DNA of 64,000 nt from Paramesorhizobium endophyticum. GTDB taxonomy: Bacteria; Pseudomonadota; Alphaproteobacteria; Rhizobiales; Rhizobiaceae. The notes beneath the pieces were generated by a model. It had not been told where the DNA came from. It saw only the letters and a list, made by a program, of their open reading frames with translations, and ran no database searches. Shown here piece after piece: positions 34,930 through 43,778 of this stretch. The stretch spans positions 62,001 to 126,000 of the forward strand of contig NZ_BMHH01000012.1 in assembly GCF_014640615.1 (NCBI RefSeq), in the 5' to 3' direction. Each line of letters starts with the position of its first letter. The stretch's first letter is position 1. Made by a program: the position numbers and the translations under genes.

Positions 34930-35087
34930 CCCCCCTCTGCCCTCCCGGGCATCTCCCCCACAAGGGGGGAGATTGGCTGACACGACCATCACCGCACATT
35001 CTGCAACGTCTGCGATTGGTGCCGGGCATTCATGACAGCGTGATCTCCCCCCTTGAGGGGGAGATGTCCGGCAGGACAGAGGGGGGT
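34930..35087. repeat. Intergenic repeat family C, copy 2
   Basis: Inverted element matching 18140-18301: CCCCTCTGCCCTCCCGGGCA at left, GGCAGGACAGAGGGG at right, with CTCCCCC/GGGGGAGAT arms. Between the two arms the sequences differ more. It fills most of 34901-35149. Confidence 0.88.
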
Positions 35088-35149
35088 GTCACTTCGCCAG
35101 CGGCTCCATTTGACAATGAACGGCTCTACGCGCCCTCGGGGAGGAACCA

Positions 35150-37000
35150 ATGCCGATACTCGAAACGCGCAATCTGACTGTCCGTATCCCGACGGAGGAT
35201 GGCGTGGTGGAGGCGGTGCGCGATGTGTCTTTCGCTGTGGGGGAGGGGGAGTTCTTCGGCATTGCCGGAGAATCCGGCTCCGGCAAGAGCGTCCTGACGC
35301 AGGCGATCATGGGGTTTCTGCCCAATGCCCTGATTTCCGGGCAGGTACTCTTCCAGGGGCGCAATTTGCTCGATCTTCCCCGGCGGGACATGCGCAAGGT
35401 GCGCGGGGCGAAGATCGGCATGATCTTCCAGGATCCGCTGTCGAGCCTGCACCCCTATTACACCATCGGCGCGCAGATCACCGAGATGATCCACGCGCAT
35501 GAGCGGGTGACGCGGGACGAGGCGAAAAAGCGGGCCGTCGCGCTGCTCGAACGGGTCGGCATCCCCAATGCCTCGGCGCGTTTCGGCAGCTATCCGCACC
35601 AGTTTTCCGGCGGCATGCGCCAGCGCGTCATGATCGCCATGGCGCTGGTGCTGAACCCGCCGCTCATCATCGCCGACGAGCCGACGACGGCGCTCGACGT
35701 CACCGTGCAGCAGCAGATCGTTGCGCTGATCAACGAGATGCGGCGCGAGCGCGGCACGACGGTGCTCATGATCACCCATGATCTGGGCCTTCTTTCCAGC
35801 GTCGCCGATCAGGTTTTGGTGATGTATGCCGGAACGCGCATGGAAACCGGCAAAAGCGGAACGCTGTTCACGCAGCCGGCCCATCCCTATACGGCGGGGC
35901 TGCTCAATTCCTCACCGGCCAACGCCACGCCCGGCAGCGCGCTTGTGCCGATCCCCGGCCGGCCGCCGAGCCTGATCGACCTGCCGAAGGCTTGCGTTTT
36001 CAAGCCCCGCTGCCCGCATGCGATGGACCGTTGTGCTACCCCACCGCCGCTGCGAAAATTTGACGATGGCGCGCAGAGCCTCTGCTGGCTCGAGACCCTC
36101 CCGCCGCAAAGCCACACTGCCGCTATTTCGCCTGCCGCTCCTCCTCCCATCGATGCCGAAAGCCCCCCCTTGGTCGAGGCGCGCGAAGTGCGGCTCACCT
36201 ATAGCCAGGGCGGATTTTTCGGCGCCGCTAAAAAAATCGATGTCCTGAAAGGCGTCGATCTCGATCTTTACAAGGGTGAGACGCTCGGGCTTGTGGGGGA
36301 ATCCGGCTGCGGAAAGTCCACGCTCGCCCGTGTCCTTGCCGGTCTTATCCCTGCCACCGGCGGAACCGTCACCTTCGAGGGCCGGGCTCTTCATGCGCTC
36401 GGCAGCCGCGAATGGCGCGAGATGCGCAAGCGCGTGCAGCTGGTGTTTCAGGACCCGTTCGGCTCGCTCAATCCACGGCGGCGGGTCAGCTCGATCATCG
36501 GCGAGCCGCTGCGCATTCACAATGTCTGCTCGGGGAGGGAATTGAAGCGCGCGGTTGAGGGGCTGATGGAGAAGGTCGGCCTCAACCCGGAGCATTACAA
36601 CCGCTTTCCGGCTGAATTCTCGGGCGGTCAGCGCCAGCGCATCGGCATCGCCCGGGCGCTCGCGCTCAATCCGGAGCTCATCATCTTCGACGAGCCGGTC
36701 TCCGCGCTCGACGTGTCGATCCAGGCGCAGGTGCTGAACCTCATGCGGGATTTGCAGCGGGAGTTGAAGCTCACCTACCTCTTCATTTCGCACGATCTCG
36801 CCGTGGTGCGCCATGTCTGCGACCGCATCGCGGTCATGAACAAGGGCCGCATCGTCGAACTGGCCGACGCCGAAACCATCTATTCCGAGGCCACCGATCC
36901 CTATACGCGCGAACTGATCGCCGCCTCCTTCCATGAGCCGCGCCGGAGCGGCACGCATACACGCCGTCTCGTGGAAACCCTTCCGGGAGAAGCCGCATGA
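35150..37000 (+). CDS. Oligopeptide ABC ATPase, OppD-OppF fusion
   Basis: 616 residues with two complete ATPase domains in one chain. Domain 1 (about 1-260): Walker A GESGSGKS, signature FSGGMRQR, Walker B LIIADEPTTALD. A cysteine-rich oligopeptide-ABC linker, CVFKPRCPHAMDRC, lies near 284-297. Domain 2 (about 340-600): Walker A GESGCGKST, signature FSGGQRQR, Walker B LIIFDEPVSALD. Such fusions replace separate OppD and OppF subunits. The second domain looks intact, so both sites should be active. It overlaps the DppC-like permease gene by ATGA. Confidence 0.94.
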   Translation: MPILETRNLTVRIPTEDGVVEAVRDVSFAVGEGEFFGIAGESGSGKSVLTQAIMGFLPNALISGQVLFQGRNLLDLPRRDMRKVRGAKIGMIFQDPLSSLHPYYTIGAQITEMIHAHERVTRDEAKKRAVALLERVGIPNASARFGSYPHQFSGGMRQRVMIAMALVLNPPLIIADEPTTALDVTVQQQIVALINEMRRERGTTVLMITHDLGLLSSVADQVLVMYAGTRMETGKSGTLFTQPAHPYTAGLLNSSPANATPGSALVPIPGRPPSLIDLPKACVFKPRCPHAMDRCATPPPLRKFDDGAQSLCWLETLPPQSHTAAISPAAPPPIDAESPPLVEAREVRLTYSQGGFFGAAKKIDVLKGVDLDLYKGETLGLVGESGCGKSTLARVLAGLIPATGGTVTFEGRALHALGSREWREMRKRVQLVFQDPFGSLNPRRRVSSIIGEPLRIHNVCSGRELKRAVEGLMEKVGLNPEHYNRFPAEFSGGQRQRIGIARALALNPELIIFDEPVSALDVSIQAQVLNLMRDLQRELKLTYLFISHDLAVVRHVCDRIAVMNKGRIVELADAETIYSEATDPYTRELIAASFHEPRRSGTHTRRLVETLPGEAA

Positions 37001-37932
37001 GTACCCAAGAGGCCGGCCCCGCTATCGTCCAGCGCAGCCCGCTGGAACTGACGCTTCGCCGCTTCATGCGTGACAAGGCCAGCCTCGCGGCGCTGGTCTT
37101 CATCCTGCTGCTTGTCGTCTTTGCCATTTCCGCGCCGTTGATCGAGGCGTGGACCGGGCATTCCGCCATTGAGCAATACCGCACGACGGGCCTCTCACCC
37201 ATGGGCCTGCCGGTCGGGCCGAACGGCGAGTTCGTGCTCGGCACGGATCATCTGGGCCGCGACGTGCTGGTCCGGCTCGCCTATGGCGCGCGGGTGTCGC
37301 TACTCGTCGGCGTGCTCGCCTCGCTCGCCGCCGCCTGCATCGGCCTCACCATTGGCATGATCGCGGGCTATGTCGGCGGCGCGACGGACATGATGCTGAG
37401 CCGGCTCATGGACCTGGTGATGAGCGTGCCTTTCCTGCTCTGCGCGCTGGCGCTCGTCTCCGTGTTCGGGCCCAGCCTTTCTCTAAGCGTGGGTGTTATC
37501 GTCTTTTTCTCATGGACCACCATGGGCCGCGTCATCCGGGCGGAGGTGAATGCGTTGCGCCATAGGGAATTCGTCGAGGCGAGCCGGTCGCTAGGGGCGG
37601 GGCCGGTCTCGATCATGATCAGGGATATCCTGCCGAATCTGAGCGTGCCGATCATCGTCTACACCACCATGATGATCCCGAGTTCCGTGGTGTTCGAGGC
37701 GACTTTGTCCTTCCTGGGTCTGGGCATCGTTCCGCCGACGCCAAGCTGGGGCGGGATGCTGGCGGACGCGGCGGCCAACTCCATCTATCTCGTCGCCTGG
37801 TGGTTGGTGGTTTTCCCCGGCATGGCGCTGCTCTTCACCACGCTCGCCTTCAACATTCTGGGCGACGGGTTGCGCGATGCGCTCGATCCGCGCGCAAGGC
37901 CGGTTCGGCTCAAGGGAAAGGCCGCCGCATGA
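36997..37932 (+). CDS. Oligopeptide ABC permease, DppC/OppC-like
   Basis: 311 residues, six predicted membrane helices, an N-terminal OppC-type helix and the EAA-type loop FVEASRSLGAGPVSIMIRDI. The extracellular GTDHLGRDVLVRLAYGAR motif is typical of DppC (residues 81-98). The gene precedes the DppB-like gene, the reverse of the usual order. Confidence 0.93.
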   Translation: MSTQEAGPAIVQRSPLELTLRRFMRDKASLAALVFILLLVVFAISAPLIEAWTGHSAIEQYRTTGLSPMGLPVGPNGEFVLGTDHLGRDVLVRLAYGARVSLLVGVLASLAAACIGLTIGMIAGYVGGATDMMLSRLMDLVMSVPFLLCALALVSVFGPSLSLSVGVIVFFSWTTMGRVIRAEVNALRHREFVEASRSLGAGPVSIMIRDILPNLSVPIIVYTTMMIPSSVVFEATLSFLGLGIVPPTPSWGGMLADAAANSIYLVAWWLVVFPGMALLFTTLAFNILGDGLRDALDPRARPVRLKGKAAA

Positions 37933-38885
37933 TCCGCTTCCTCGCCAAACGGCTGCTGTTTTCGGCCTTCGTTCTGTTTACGCTGAGCCTGTTCGTCTTC
38001 TTCCTGTTCTTCGTCGCGCCGGGCGACCCGGCCCGCATGATCGCCGGGGAGAAGGCGACCGAGACGCAGCTCGTGCAGATCCGCACCAATCTCGGCCTCG
38101 ACCGGCCCATATATGAGCAGTACCTATCCTTTGCCGGCAAGGCGCTGACGGGCGATCTCGGCTTTTCCTATCGCAACCAGCAGCCGGTGACGAAGCTCAT
38201 CGCCAACCGCATTCCGGCGACCGTTTCGCTTGTCATCGGCGGGGTGATCTTCTGGCTCGCCATCGGTATTCCCATCGGCATCATGTCGGCCCGGCATCCG
38301 GGCGGCTTGCGCGACCGGCTCGGGCAGGGCTTCATCCTCATAGGCTTGAGTTTCCCGACCTTCGTGCTCGGCATGCTGTCGCTCTATGTCTTCTATTTCC
38401 TGCCCAGGCAGGCGGGTTTCACGCTCTTTCCGCCCGGCGGCTACAAGCCTTTCCTGAAAGACCCAGTCATCTGGGCCTGGCACCTCACCCTGCCATGGAT
38501 GACGCTCGCCCTCGTCACCGCCGCCATCTATGCCCGCCTGACACGCGGCAATCTGCTACAGGTCATGAGCGAGGACTATATCCGCACCGCCCGCTCCAAG
38601 GGCCTTTCCGAAAGGAACGTGCTCCTCCGCCATGGCCTGCGCAGCACGCTGACGCCGCTCGTCACCCAACTTGGCGCTGATATCGCTATTCTTCTGGGCG
38701 GCGCCATCGTCATCGAGCAGATCTACGGGCTTCAGGGCGTCGGCGCGCTCGCCGTGCAGGCGGTGAAGAATCAGGATAGGCCGATCATCATCGGCGTGGT
38801 CCTGCTCGGCGGCCTGTTCATCGTCTTGATGAACATCATCGTCGATCTTCTCTATGCGGTGCTCGATCCCAGAGTGAGACAATAA
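37929..38885 (+). CDS. Oligopeptide ABC permease, DppB/OppB-like
   Basis: 318 residues from MIRFLAKRLLFSAFVLFTLS; a longer upstream frame is a shadow of the DppC-like gene. It has the DppB first helix, VAPGDPARMIAG, and the EAA-type loop YIRTARSKGLSERNVLLRHG. Six membrane helices are predicted. It overlaps the preceding stop by ATGA and completes the peptide importer. Confidence 0.93.
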   Translation: MIRFLAKRLLFSAFVLFTLSLFVFFLFFVAPGDPARMIAGEKATETQLVQIRTNLGLDRPIYEQYLSFAGKALTGDLGFSYRNQQPVTKLIANRIPATVSLVIGGVIFWLAIGIPIGIMSARHPGGLRDRLGQGFILIGLSFPTFVLGMLSLYVFYFLPRQAGFTLFPPGGYKPFLKDPVIWAWHLTLPWMTLALVTAAIYARLTRGNLLQVMSEDYIRTARSKGLSERNVLLRHGLRSTLTPLVTQLGADIAILLGGAIVIEQIYGLQGVGALAVQAVKNQDRPIIIGVVLLGGLFIVLMNIIVDLLYAVLDPRVRQ

Positions 38886-38892
38886 CGCCTCG

Positions 38893-39006
38893 CCGTCGTC
38901 ATCCTCGGGCTTGTCCCGAGGATCTGCCATAAGAGGAAGAAAAGCGATTACCGTCCTGATTGAACGCTCCGTCGTAGATTCTCGGGACAAGCCCGAGAAT
39001 GACGGC
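38893..39006. repeat. Intergenic repeat family D, complete copy
   Basis: An inverted repeat with arms GTCATCCTCGGGCTTGTCCC (from 38898) and GGGACAAGCCCGAGAATGAC (to 39003) separated by about 60 bases. A single arm occurs at 14574-14597. It lies between the peptide permease and hydrolase genes; the latter has its own AAGAGG ribosome-binding site. Confidence 0.85.
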
Positions 39007-39057
39007 GGAGAGGGCTCCGATAATCCAAAACCGGGAACTGCTATAAGAGGCAATAAT

Positions 39058-40359
39058 ATGATCCTTTCCGAATACACCATCCCCGGCATGTTCATCCGCG
39101 ATTACACGGTCACGGTTCCGCTCGATTGGGGGAAGCTCGATGGCGAGACGATCGAGGTGTTCGCGCGTGAGGTGTGCGATCCGGTGAAGCGGCGGGACAA
39201 GCTGCCGCTTCTGGTCTTCCTGCAAGGCGGTCCCGGCGGCAAGTCGCCGAGGCCGGCGAATGGCGGGCCGTCCTGGCTGAAGGAAGCGTTGAAGACGCAT
39301 CGCGTCGTGCTGCTCGACCAGCGCGGTACCGGACGCAGCACGCGGATCGAAACCGCGACCATGGAGCGCTTCGGTTCGGACGGCGCGGCGGCGGCGGATT
39401 ATCTCGCCTGTTTTCGCGCCGATAGCATCATTTGGGATGCGGAATACATCAGAATGACCGTTTATGGCACCGACAAATGGGCAGCTCTGGGGCAAAGCTA
39501 TGGCGGTTTCCTGACGCTGACCTATCTGTCGAAAGCGCCGGAGGGTCTCGCCGCCTGTTATGTGACGGGCGGCCTCGCTGGTCTCGACGCCACGGCGGAC
39601 GATGTTTATCGCCGCACCTACCCGCGTGTCGCGGCCAGGACCGAGCGCTATTACCGCCGCTATCCCGATGACCGCGCCACCATCTCCCGCATCGCCGATG
39701 TGCTCGCCGATAACGATATCCGCCTGCCCGATGGCGACCGGCTGACGGTGCGCCGCTTCCAGACCATCGGCATCGATTTCGGCATGGCGCCCGGTTTCGA
39801 GAATGTCCACTGGATCGTGGACGAGGCGTTTTCATCACCTCGGGCGGACCGCCTCTCCGACAGCTTCCTCGCCGCCGTGATGAACGCCACCTCCTACGAC
39901 AGCGGCCCGCTTTTCGCCGTGTTGCAGGAGAGCATTTACGGCCAGGGCCATGGCGCGACGAACTGGGCGGCGGAGCGCATCCGCGCGGAATTCCCGGACT
40001 TTGCCGAGAATCGCCGTTCGCTCCTTTTCACCGGCGAGATGATGTTTTCGTGGATGTTCGAGGACATCCGCTCCCTCAAACCCTTCCGGGCCGGAGCCAT
40101 GGCGCTGGCCGCGCGGGATGATTATCCCCGCCTCTACGATCCTGAGCGCCTTGCCGCGAATGAAGTGCCGGTGGCGGCGGCGATCTATTTCGACGACATG
40201 TATGTCGATGCGGGCCTGTCGCTGGAAACGGCGGCGCGGGTCGGCAATCTCGAAAGCTGGGTCACCAATGAATATGAGCATGACGGTGTGCGCCAGTCCT
40301 CCCGCGTATTCAGCCGTCTCGTCGAGATGGTGAAAGAACGCGGCGGTCCGCTCGCATAA
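39058..40359 (+). CDS. Alpha/beta hydrolase, prolyl aminopeptidase (S33) type
   Basis: 433 residues from MILSEYTIPGMFIRDYTVTV, with AAGAGG upstream. The alpha/beta hydrolase core has LQGGPGG (about residues 55-61, oxyanion loop), DQRGTGRST (87-95) and the nucleophile elbow GQSYGG with Ser147; a cap region follows, and a C-terminal histidine is seen in NEYEHDGVRQ. Family members remove N-terminal proline from peptides, though substrate range varies. No signal peptide. It is followed after 12 bases by aminopeptidase P, so a cytosolic proline-peptide degradation pair is likely. Confidence 0.87.
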   Translation: MILSEYTIPGMFIRDYTVTVPLDWGKLDGETIEVFAREVCDPVKRRDKLPLLVFLQGGPGGKSPRPANGGPSWLKEALKTHRVVLLDQRGTGRSTRIETATMERFGSDGAAAADYLACFRADSIIWDAEYIRMTVYGTDKWAALGQSYGGFLTLTYLSKAPEGLAACYVTGGLAGLDATADDVYRRTYPRVAARTERYYRRYPDDRATISRIADVLADNDIRLPDGDRLTVRRFQTIGIDFGMAPGFENVHWIVDEAFSSPRADRLSDSFLAAVMNATSYDSGPLFAVLQESIYGQGHGATNWAAERIRAEFPDFAENRRSLLFTGEMMFSWMFEDIRSLKPFRAGAMALAARDDYPRLYDPERLAANEVPVAAAIYFDDMYVDAGLSLETAARVGNLESWVTNEYEHDGVRQSSRVFSRLVEMVKERGGPLA

Positions 40360-40371
40360 AGGAGTGTTTCC

Positions 40372-42162
40372 ATGGACATCCCCGCGCGCCTCGCAGGCTT
40401 TCGCGAATATATGTCGGCCAATGGCCTCGACGGTTTCGTCGTGCCGCGCGCCGATGTGCACCAGAGCGAAGTCGCCGCGCCGCGCGACGATTGCCTTGCC
40501 TATATCACCGGTTTTACCGGCTCGGCGGGTCTGGCACTGATCCTCAGGGATAAGGCGCTGATCTTCGTCGATGGCCGCTATGACATTCAGGTGCGGCGCG
40601 AAGTGGATGAAATGCTGTTCGATATCCGCCACCTTCACAATGCCCCGATCGACCGATGGATGCGGGAGAATGCAAAGCCCGGCATGCGCATCGGCTTCGA
40701 TCCGACGCTGGTCAATGGCGAGCTTCACGACCGCATGGCCATGGCGATGGCGTCTGCGGGCGGCAGTCTCGTCGCCTCCGCCGATCCGTTCGACGCCATC
40801 TGGCCGGACCGACCCGCCGCGCCGCTGGGCGTCATCCGCGCCGTGCCGGTGGCGGTCGCGGGCGAAAATTCCCTGGACAAACGAAAGCGCGCCGGCCGGG
40901 CGATTGCCGAGGCAGGTAGCGTGGCGCTTGCCGAAACCCTGCCCGACAACATCGCATGGCTCCTGAATGTGCGCGGCTCGGATGTGCCGATGAACCCCGT
41001 GCCGCATTCCTTCCTTCTTATCGAAGCGGATGGGCGTACCGAATGGTACGTCGATAAACGCAAGCTCGGCAATGACTTATCGGGCTTCGAGCTTGAAGGC
41101 GTACGCCTGGGTACGCCTGACGAATTCCTGCCCCGCGTCACGGAACTCGCCCGCAAGGGAAAGGTGATGATCGACCAGCAGTTCGCACCGGTCTCGGTCA
41201 GGCTTGCGGTCGAAGCAGGCGGCGGCGCGGTGCTGGTGCGCTCAAACCCGCTCACGCTTTTGAAGGCAAAGAAGAACGATACCGAGCTTGCCGGCTACCG
41301 GCGCTGCCATATCGAGGACGGCGCGGCGCTCACCGATTTTATGGCGTGGGTCTTCCGCGAAGGCCGCTTGCGGGAGGGATCGGACCGCCCGCTGACGGAA
41401 CTGGAGGCGGAGGCGAAGCTCCTCGAATTCCGCAGTACGCGCAAAGGCTTCCTCGAAGATAGCTTCCGTTCGATCTCAGCTTCCGGCATCAACGCGGCGC
41501 TTTGCCACTACAGCGCCGCGCCAGCCACGAATGCCCCCATCGACAGCAGCCTGCCCTATCTCATCGATTCCGGCGGCCAGTATGTGGACGGCACGACGGA
41601 CGTAACGCGGACGCTGTTCCTGGGGCCTGCGGAACCCGAAATCCGCCGCGCCTATACGGCGGTGCTAAAAGGTTTCCTGTCGCTGATCTCGGCGCAAATG
41701 CCCGCGGGCACGCAGGGCCATCAGCTCGACGCCTTCGCCCGCCGCCCGCTCTGGGATCTAGGGCTCGACTACGATCACGGCACCGGCCATGGCGTAGGCC
41801 ACAACATGCTGGTGCATGAACATCCGCACCGCTTCTCCAAGCTGGCGAACCCCTACGGGCTGGAGCCGGGCAACATCATGACCATTGAGCCCGGCTATTA
41901 CGAGGTGGGTCGCTACGGCCTGCGCATCGAGAACCAGGTCGAAGTGGTTGCCGCCGCGGCGCAGGGCTTCTGCCGTTTCAAATCCCTGACACTCGCGCCG
42001 ATCGATCTGTCCGCCGTCAATTTAGCCGGCCTGACGCAAAACGAGATTGCGTTCCTCGACGCGTATCATGCCCATGTACGGGAAGCGCTGGAGCCGCTGG
42101 TGCTGGATGAAACACGCCCTTTCCTTGTCGAGCAGACCAGGCCAATTGCTGGGCGATCGTGA
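40372..42162 (+). CDS. pepP: Xaa-Pro aminopeptidase (aminopeptidase P, M24B)
   Basis: 596 residues: two creatinase-like N-terminal domains and a C-terminal pita-bread metallopeptidase, as in the long aminopeptidase P family. Metal ligands are visible: two Asp in YVDGTTDVTRT, His in GTGHGVGH (followed by HEHPHRF), Glu in MTIEPGYYEVG and Glu in RIENQVEVV. It removes an N-terminal residue preceding proline in the cytosol. The C-terminus (TRPIAGRS) lies over the beginning of an ABC permease scrap, suggesting that a rearrangement joined the two regions. Confidence 0.94.
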   Translation: MDIPARLAGFREYMSANGLDGFVVPRADVHQSEVAAPRDDCLAYITGFTGSAGLALILRDKALIFVDGRYDIQVRREVDEMLFDIRHLHNAPIDRWMRENAKPGMRIGFDPTLVNGELHDRMAMAMASAGGSLVASADPFDAIWPDRPAAPLGVIRAVPVAVAGENSLDKRKRAGRAIAEAGSVALAETLPDNIAWLLNVRGSDVPMNPVPHSFLLIEADGRTEWYVDKRKLGNDLSGFELEGVRLGTPDEFLPRVTELARKGKVMIDQQFAPVSVRLAVEAGGGAVLVRSNPLTLLKAKKNDTELAGYRRCHIEDGAALTDFMAWVFREGRLREGSDRPLTELEAEAKLLEFRSTRKGFLEDSFRSISASGINAALCHYSAAPATNAPIDSSLPYLIDSGGQYVDGTTDVTRTLFLGPAEPEIRRAYTAVLKGFLSLISAQMPAGTQGHQLDAFARRPLWDLGLDYDHGTGHGVGHNMLVHEHPHRFSKLANPYGLEPGNIMTIEPGYYEVGRYGLRIENQVEVVAAAAQGFCRFKSLTLAPIDLSAVNLAGLTQNEIAFLDAYHAHVREALEPLVLDETRPFLVEQTRPIAGRS

Positions 42163-42286
42163 AATCTATGACCAGGCGATCGTCACGCTTAATTGGCCGC
42201 TTGCCGCCACGCTGTCGATGATCGTACTGTTGATATTTGGCGTGGCGCTTGTCCTCTATTCCCGGCTTCTGCGGGCCGTTCTTTAA
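42143..42286 (+). pseudogene. C-terminal 47 codons of an ABC permease (PotB type)
   Basis: Reads QLLGDREIYDQAIVTLNWPL then AATLSMIVLLIF... to RLLRAVL and stop. The pattern IYDQAIVTLNWPLAATLS is that of the last extracellular loop and helix of spermidine/putrescine-class permeases. The first 240 or so residues are absent; the upstream sequence is pepP. It is a deletion remnant, overlapping the last 20 bases of pepP in another frame. Confidence 0.75.
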
Positions 42287-42299
42287 AGGAGACTACCCC

Positions 42300-42362
42300 A
42301 TGGACGAACGTCCCGTTCCGCTGCCGCTGACCGCCGGGCTGACCAGCACCTTCGTGAAATAA
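42300..42362 (+). pseudogene. 20-codon remnant after the permease scrap
   Basis: Reads MDERPVPLPLTAGLTSTFVK and stop, with a good AAAGGAGA ribosome-binding site. It is best explained as the start of the next permease gene (PotC-like) joined by deletion to the end of another frame. It is too short to be a normal gene and ends just before eutB. Confidence 0.45.
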
Positions 42363-42377
42363 CGGAAATCACGTCTC

Positions 42378-43778
42378 ATGGCTTATCGGCAGACTGCAGC
42401 GGGAACCACCTATCGTTTCGATGATTTGAAAACCCTCATGGCTAGGGCCACGCCCGAGCGCTCCGGCGACCAACTCGCCGGCATAGCGGCGGAGGGGCCG
42501 GTGGAGCGGCTTGCGGCGCAAATGGCGCTGGCCGATCTGCCGCTTGCAGCCTTTCTCTGCGAGGAATTGATACCTTCGGACGAAGATGAAGTGTCGGCTC
42601 TGATTGCCAGGCAGCACGATGCTTCCGCCTTCGCACCGATCGCGTCGCTCACGATTGGCGAATTCCGCGAATGGCTGCTCAATCCCGCTGTCGGGCAGGC
42701 TGAACTTGAAGCGCTCACCTTCGGTCTGACGCCCGAAATGGTGGCGGCGGTCTCGAAGATCATGCGCCTGCAGGATCTGGTGACGGTCGCAGCCAAGCGG
42801 CAGGTCGTCACCCGTTTCCGCAACACCATCGGTCTTCAGGGGCGGCTTTCCACGCGCAATCAGCCGAACCATCCCACCGATGAATCCCGTGGTATCGCCC
42901 TTTCGGCCATTGACGGGCTGCTGCTGGGAAGCGGCGATGCGGTGATCGGCGTCAACCCGGCCACCAGTACCCTGACGGATTACCTCCGCATCGTGCAATT
43001 GCTCGATGATCTCAGGCAATTGCTTGATATTCCGACCCAGACCTGTTGCCTCGGCCATGTCACGACGGCCATCCGGGCGATGGAAAAGCGGGCACCTGTT
43101 GATCTGGTGTTCCAGTCGATTGCCGGTTCCCAGAAGGCCAATGCCGGCTTCGGCGTCGACCTCGCGGTGCTGCGCGAAGCATATGAGGCTGGGCTGGCGT
43201 TGAAACGTGGAACGCTCGGCAGCAATTTGATGTATTTCGAGACGGGGCAGGGGGCAGCGCTTTCCGCCGACGCCCATTTCGGCGTCGATCAGCAAACCAT
43301 GGAAGCGCGCGCCTATGCGGTGGCGCGCGAATTCTCTCCGCTTCTCGTCAACACCGTGGTGGGGTTCATCGGTCCGGAATATCTCTACAACGGCAAACAG
43401 ATTATCCGCGCCGGACTGGAAGACCATTTCTGCGGCAAGCTGCTGGGCCTGCCTATGGGGGTAGACGTCTGCTACACCAATCATGCCGATGCCGACCAGG
43501 AAGACATGGACGTTCTGCTGACCATGCTGTGCGCGGCGGGCGTCAATTTCGTTATCACCGTGCCGGGTTCCGACGACGTGATGCTGAATTACCAGACGCT
43601 TTCCCACCACGATTGCCTTTATGCCCGCCAGACGCTGAACCGCTCACCCGCGCCGGAATTCGAGGCATGGATGCAGAAAGTCGGGCTAACCAATGCAGAG
43701 GGTCATCTCATGGATAAACCGAGCCTGACGGGACGTGTATTGGGCAAGCTCGCCCAACTGACGATGGAGGTTTCGTGA
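42378..43778 (+). CDS. eutB: Ethanolamine ammonia-lyase large subunit
   Basis: 466 residues, matching EutB (about 453-460) end to end: FDDLKTLMARATPERSGDQL, LIPSDEDEVSALI, TFGLTPEMVAAVSKIMR, NTIGLQGRLSTRNQPNHPTD and KRGTLGSNLMYFETGQG. With EutC it forms a coenzyme-B12 enzyme converting ethanolamine to acetaldehyde and ammonia. No microcompartment genes, eutA reactivase, eutH or aldehyde dehydrogenase are nearby. It overlaps eutC by ATGA. Permease scraps directly upstream suggest that a linked transporter was lost. Confidence 0.97.
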   Translation: MAYRQTAAGTTYRFDDLKTLMARATPERSGDQLAGIAAEGPVERLAAQMALADLPLAAFLCEELIPSDEDEVSALIARQHDASAFAPIASLTIGEFREWLLNPAVGQAELEALTFGLTPEMVAAVSKIMRLQDLVTVAAKRQVVTRFRNTIGLQGRLSTRNQPNHPTDESRGIALSAIDGLLLGSGDAVIGVNPATSTLTDYLRIVQLLDDLRQLLDIPTQTCCLGHVTTAIRAMEKRAPVDLVFQSIAGSQKANAGFGVDLAVLREAYEAGLALKRGTLGSNLMYFETGQGAALSADAHFGVDQQTMEARAYAVAREFSPLLVNTVVGFIGPEYLYNGKQIIRAGLEDHFCGKLLGLPMGVDVCYTNHADADQEDMDVLLTMLCAAGVNFVITVPGSDDVMLNYQTLSHHDCLYARQTLNRSPAPEFEAWMQKVGLTNAEGHLMDKPSLTGRVLGKLAQLTMEVS

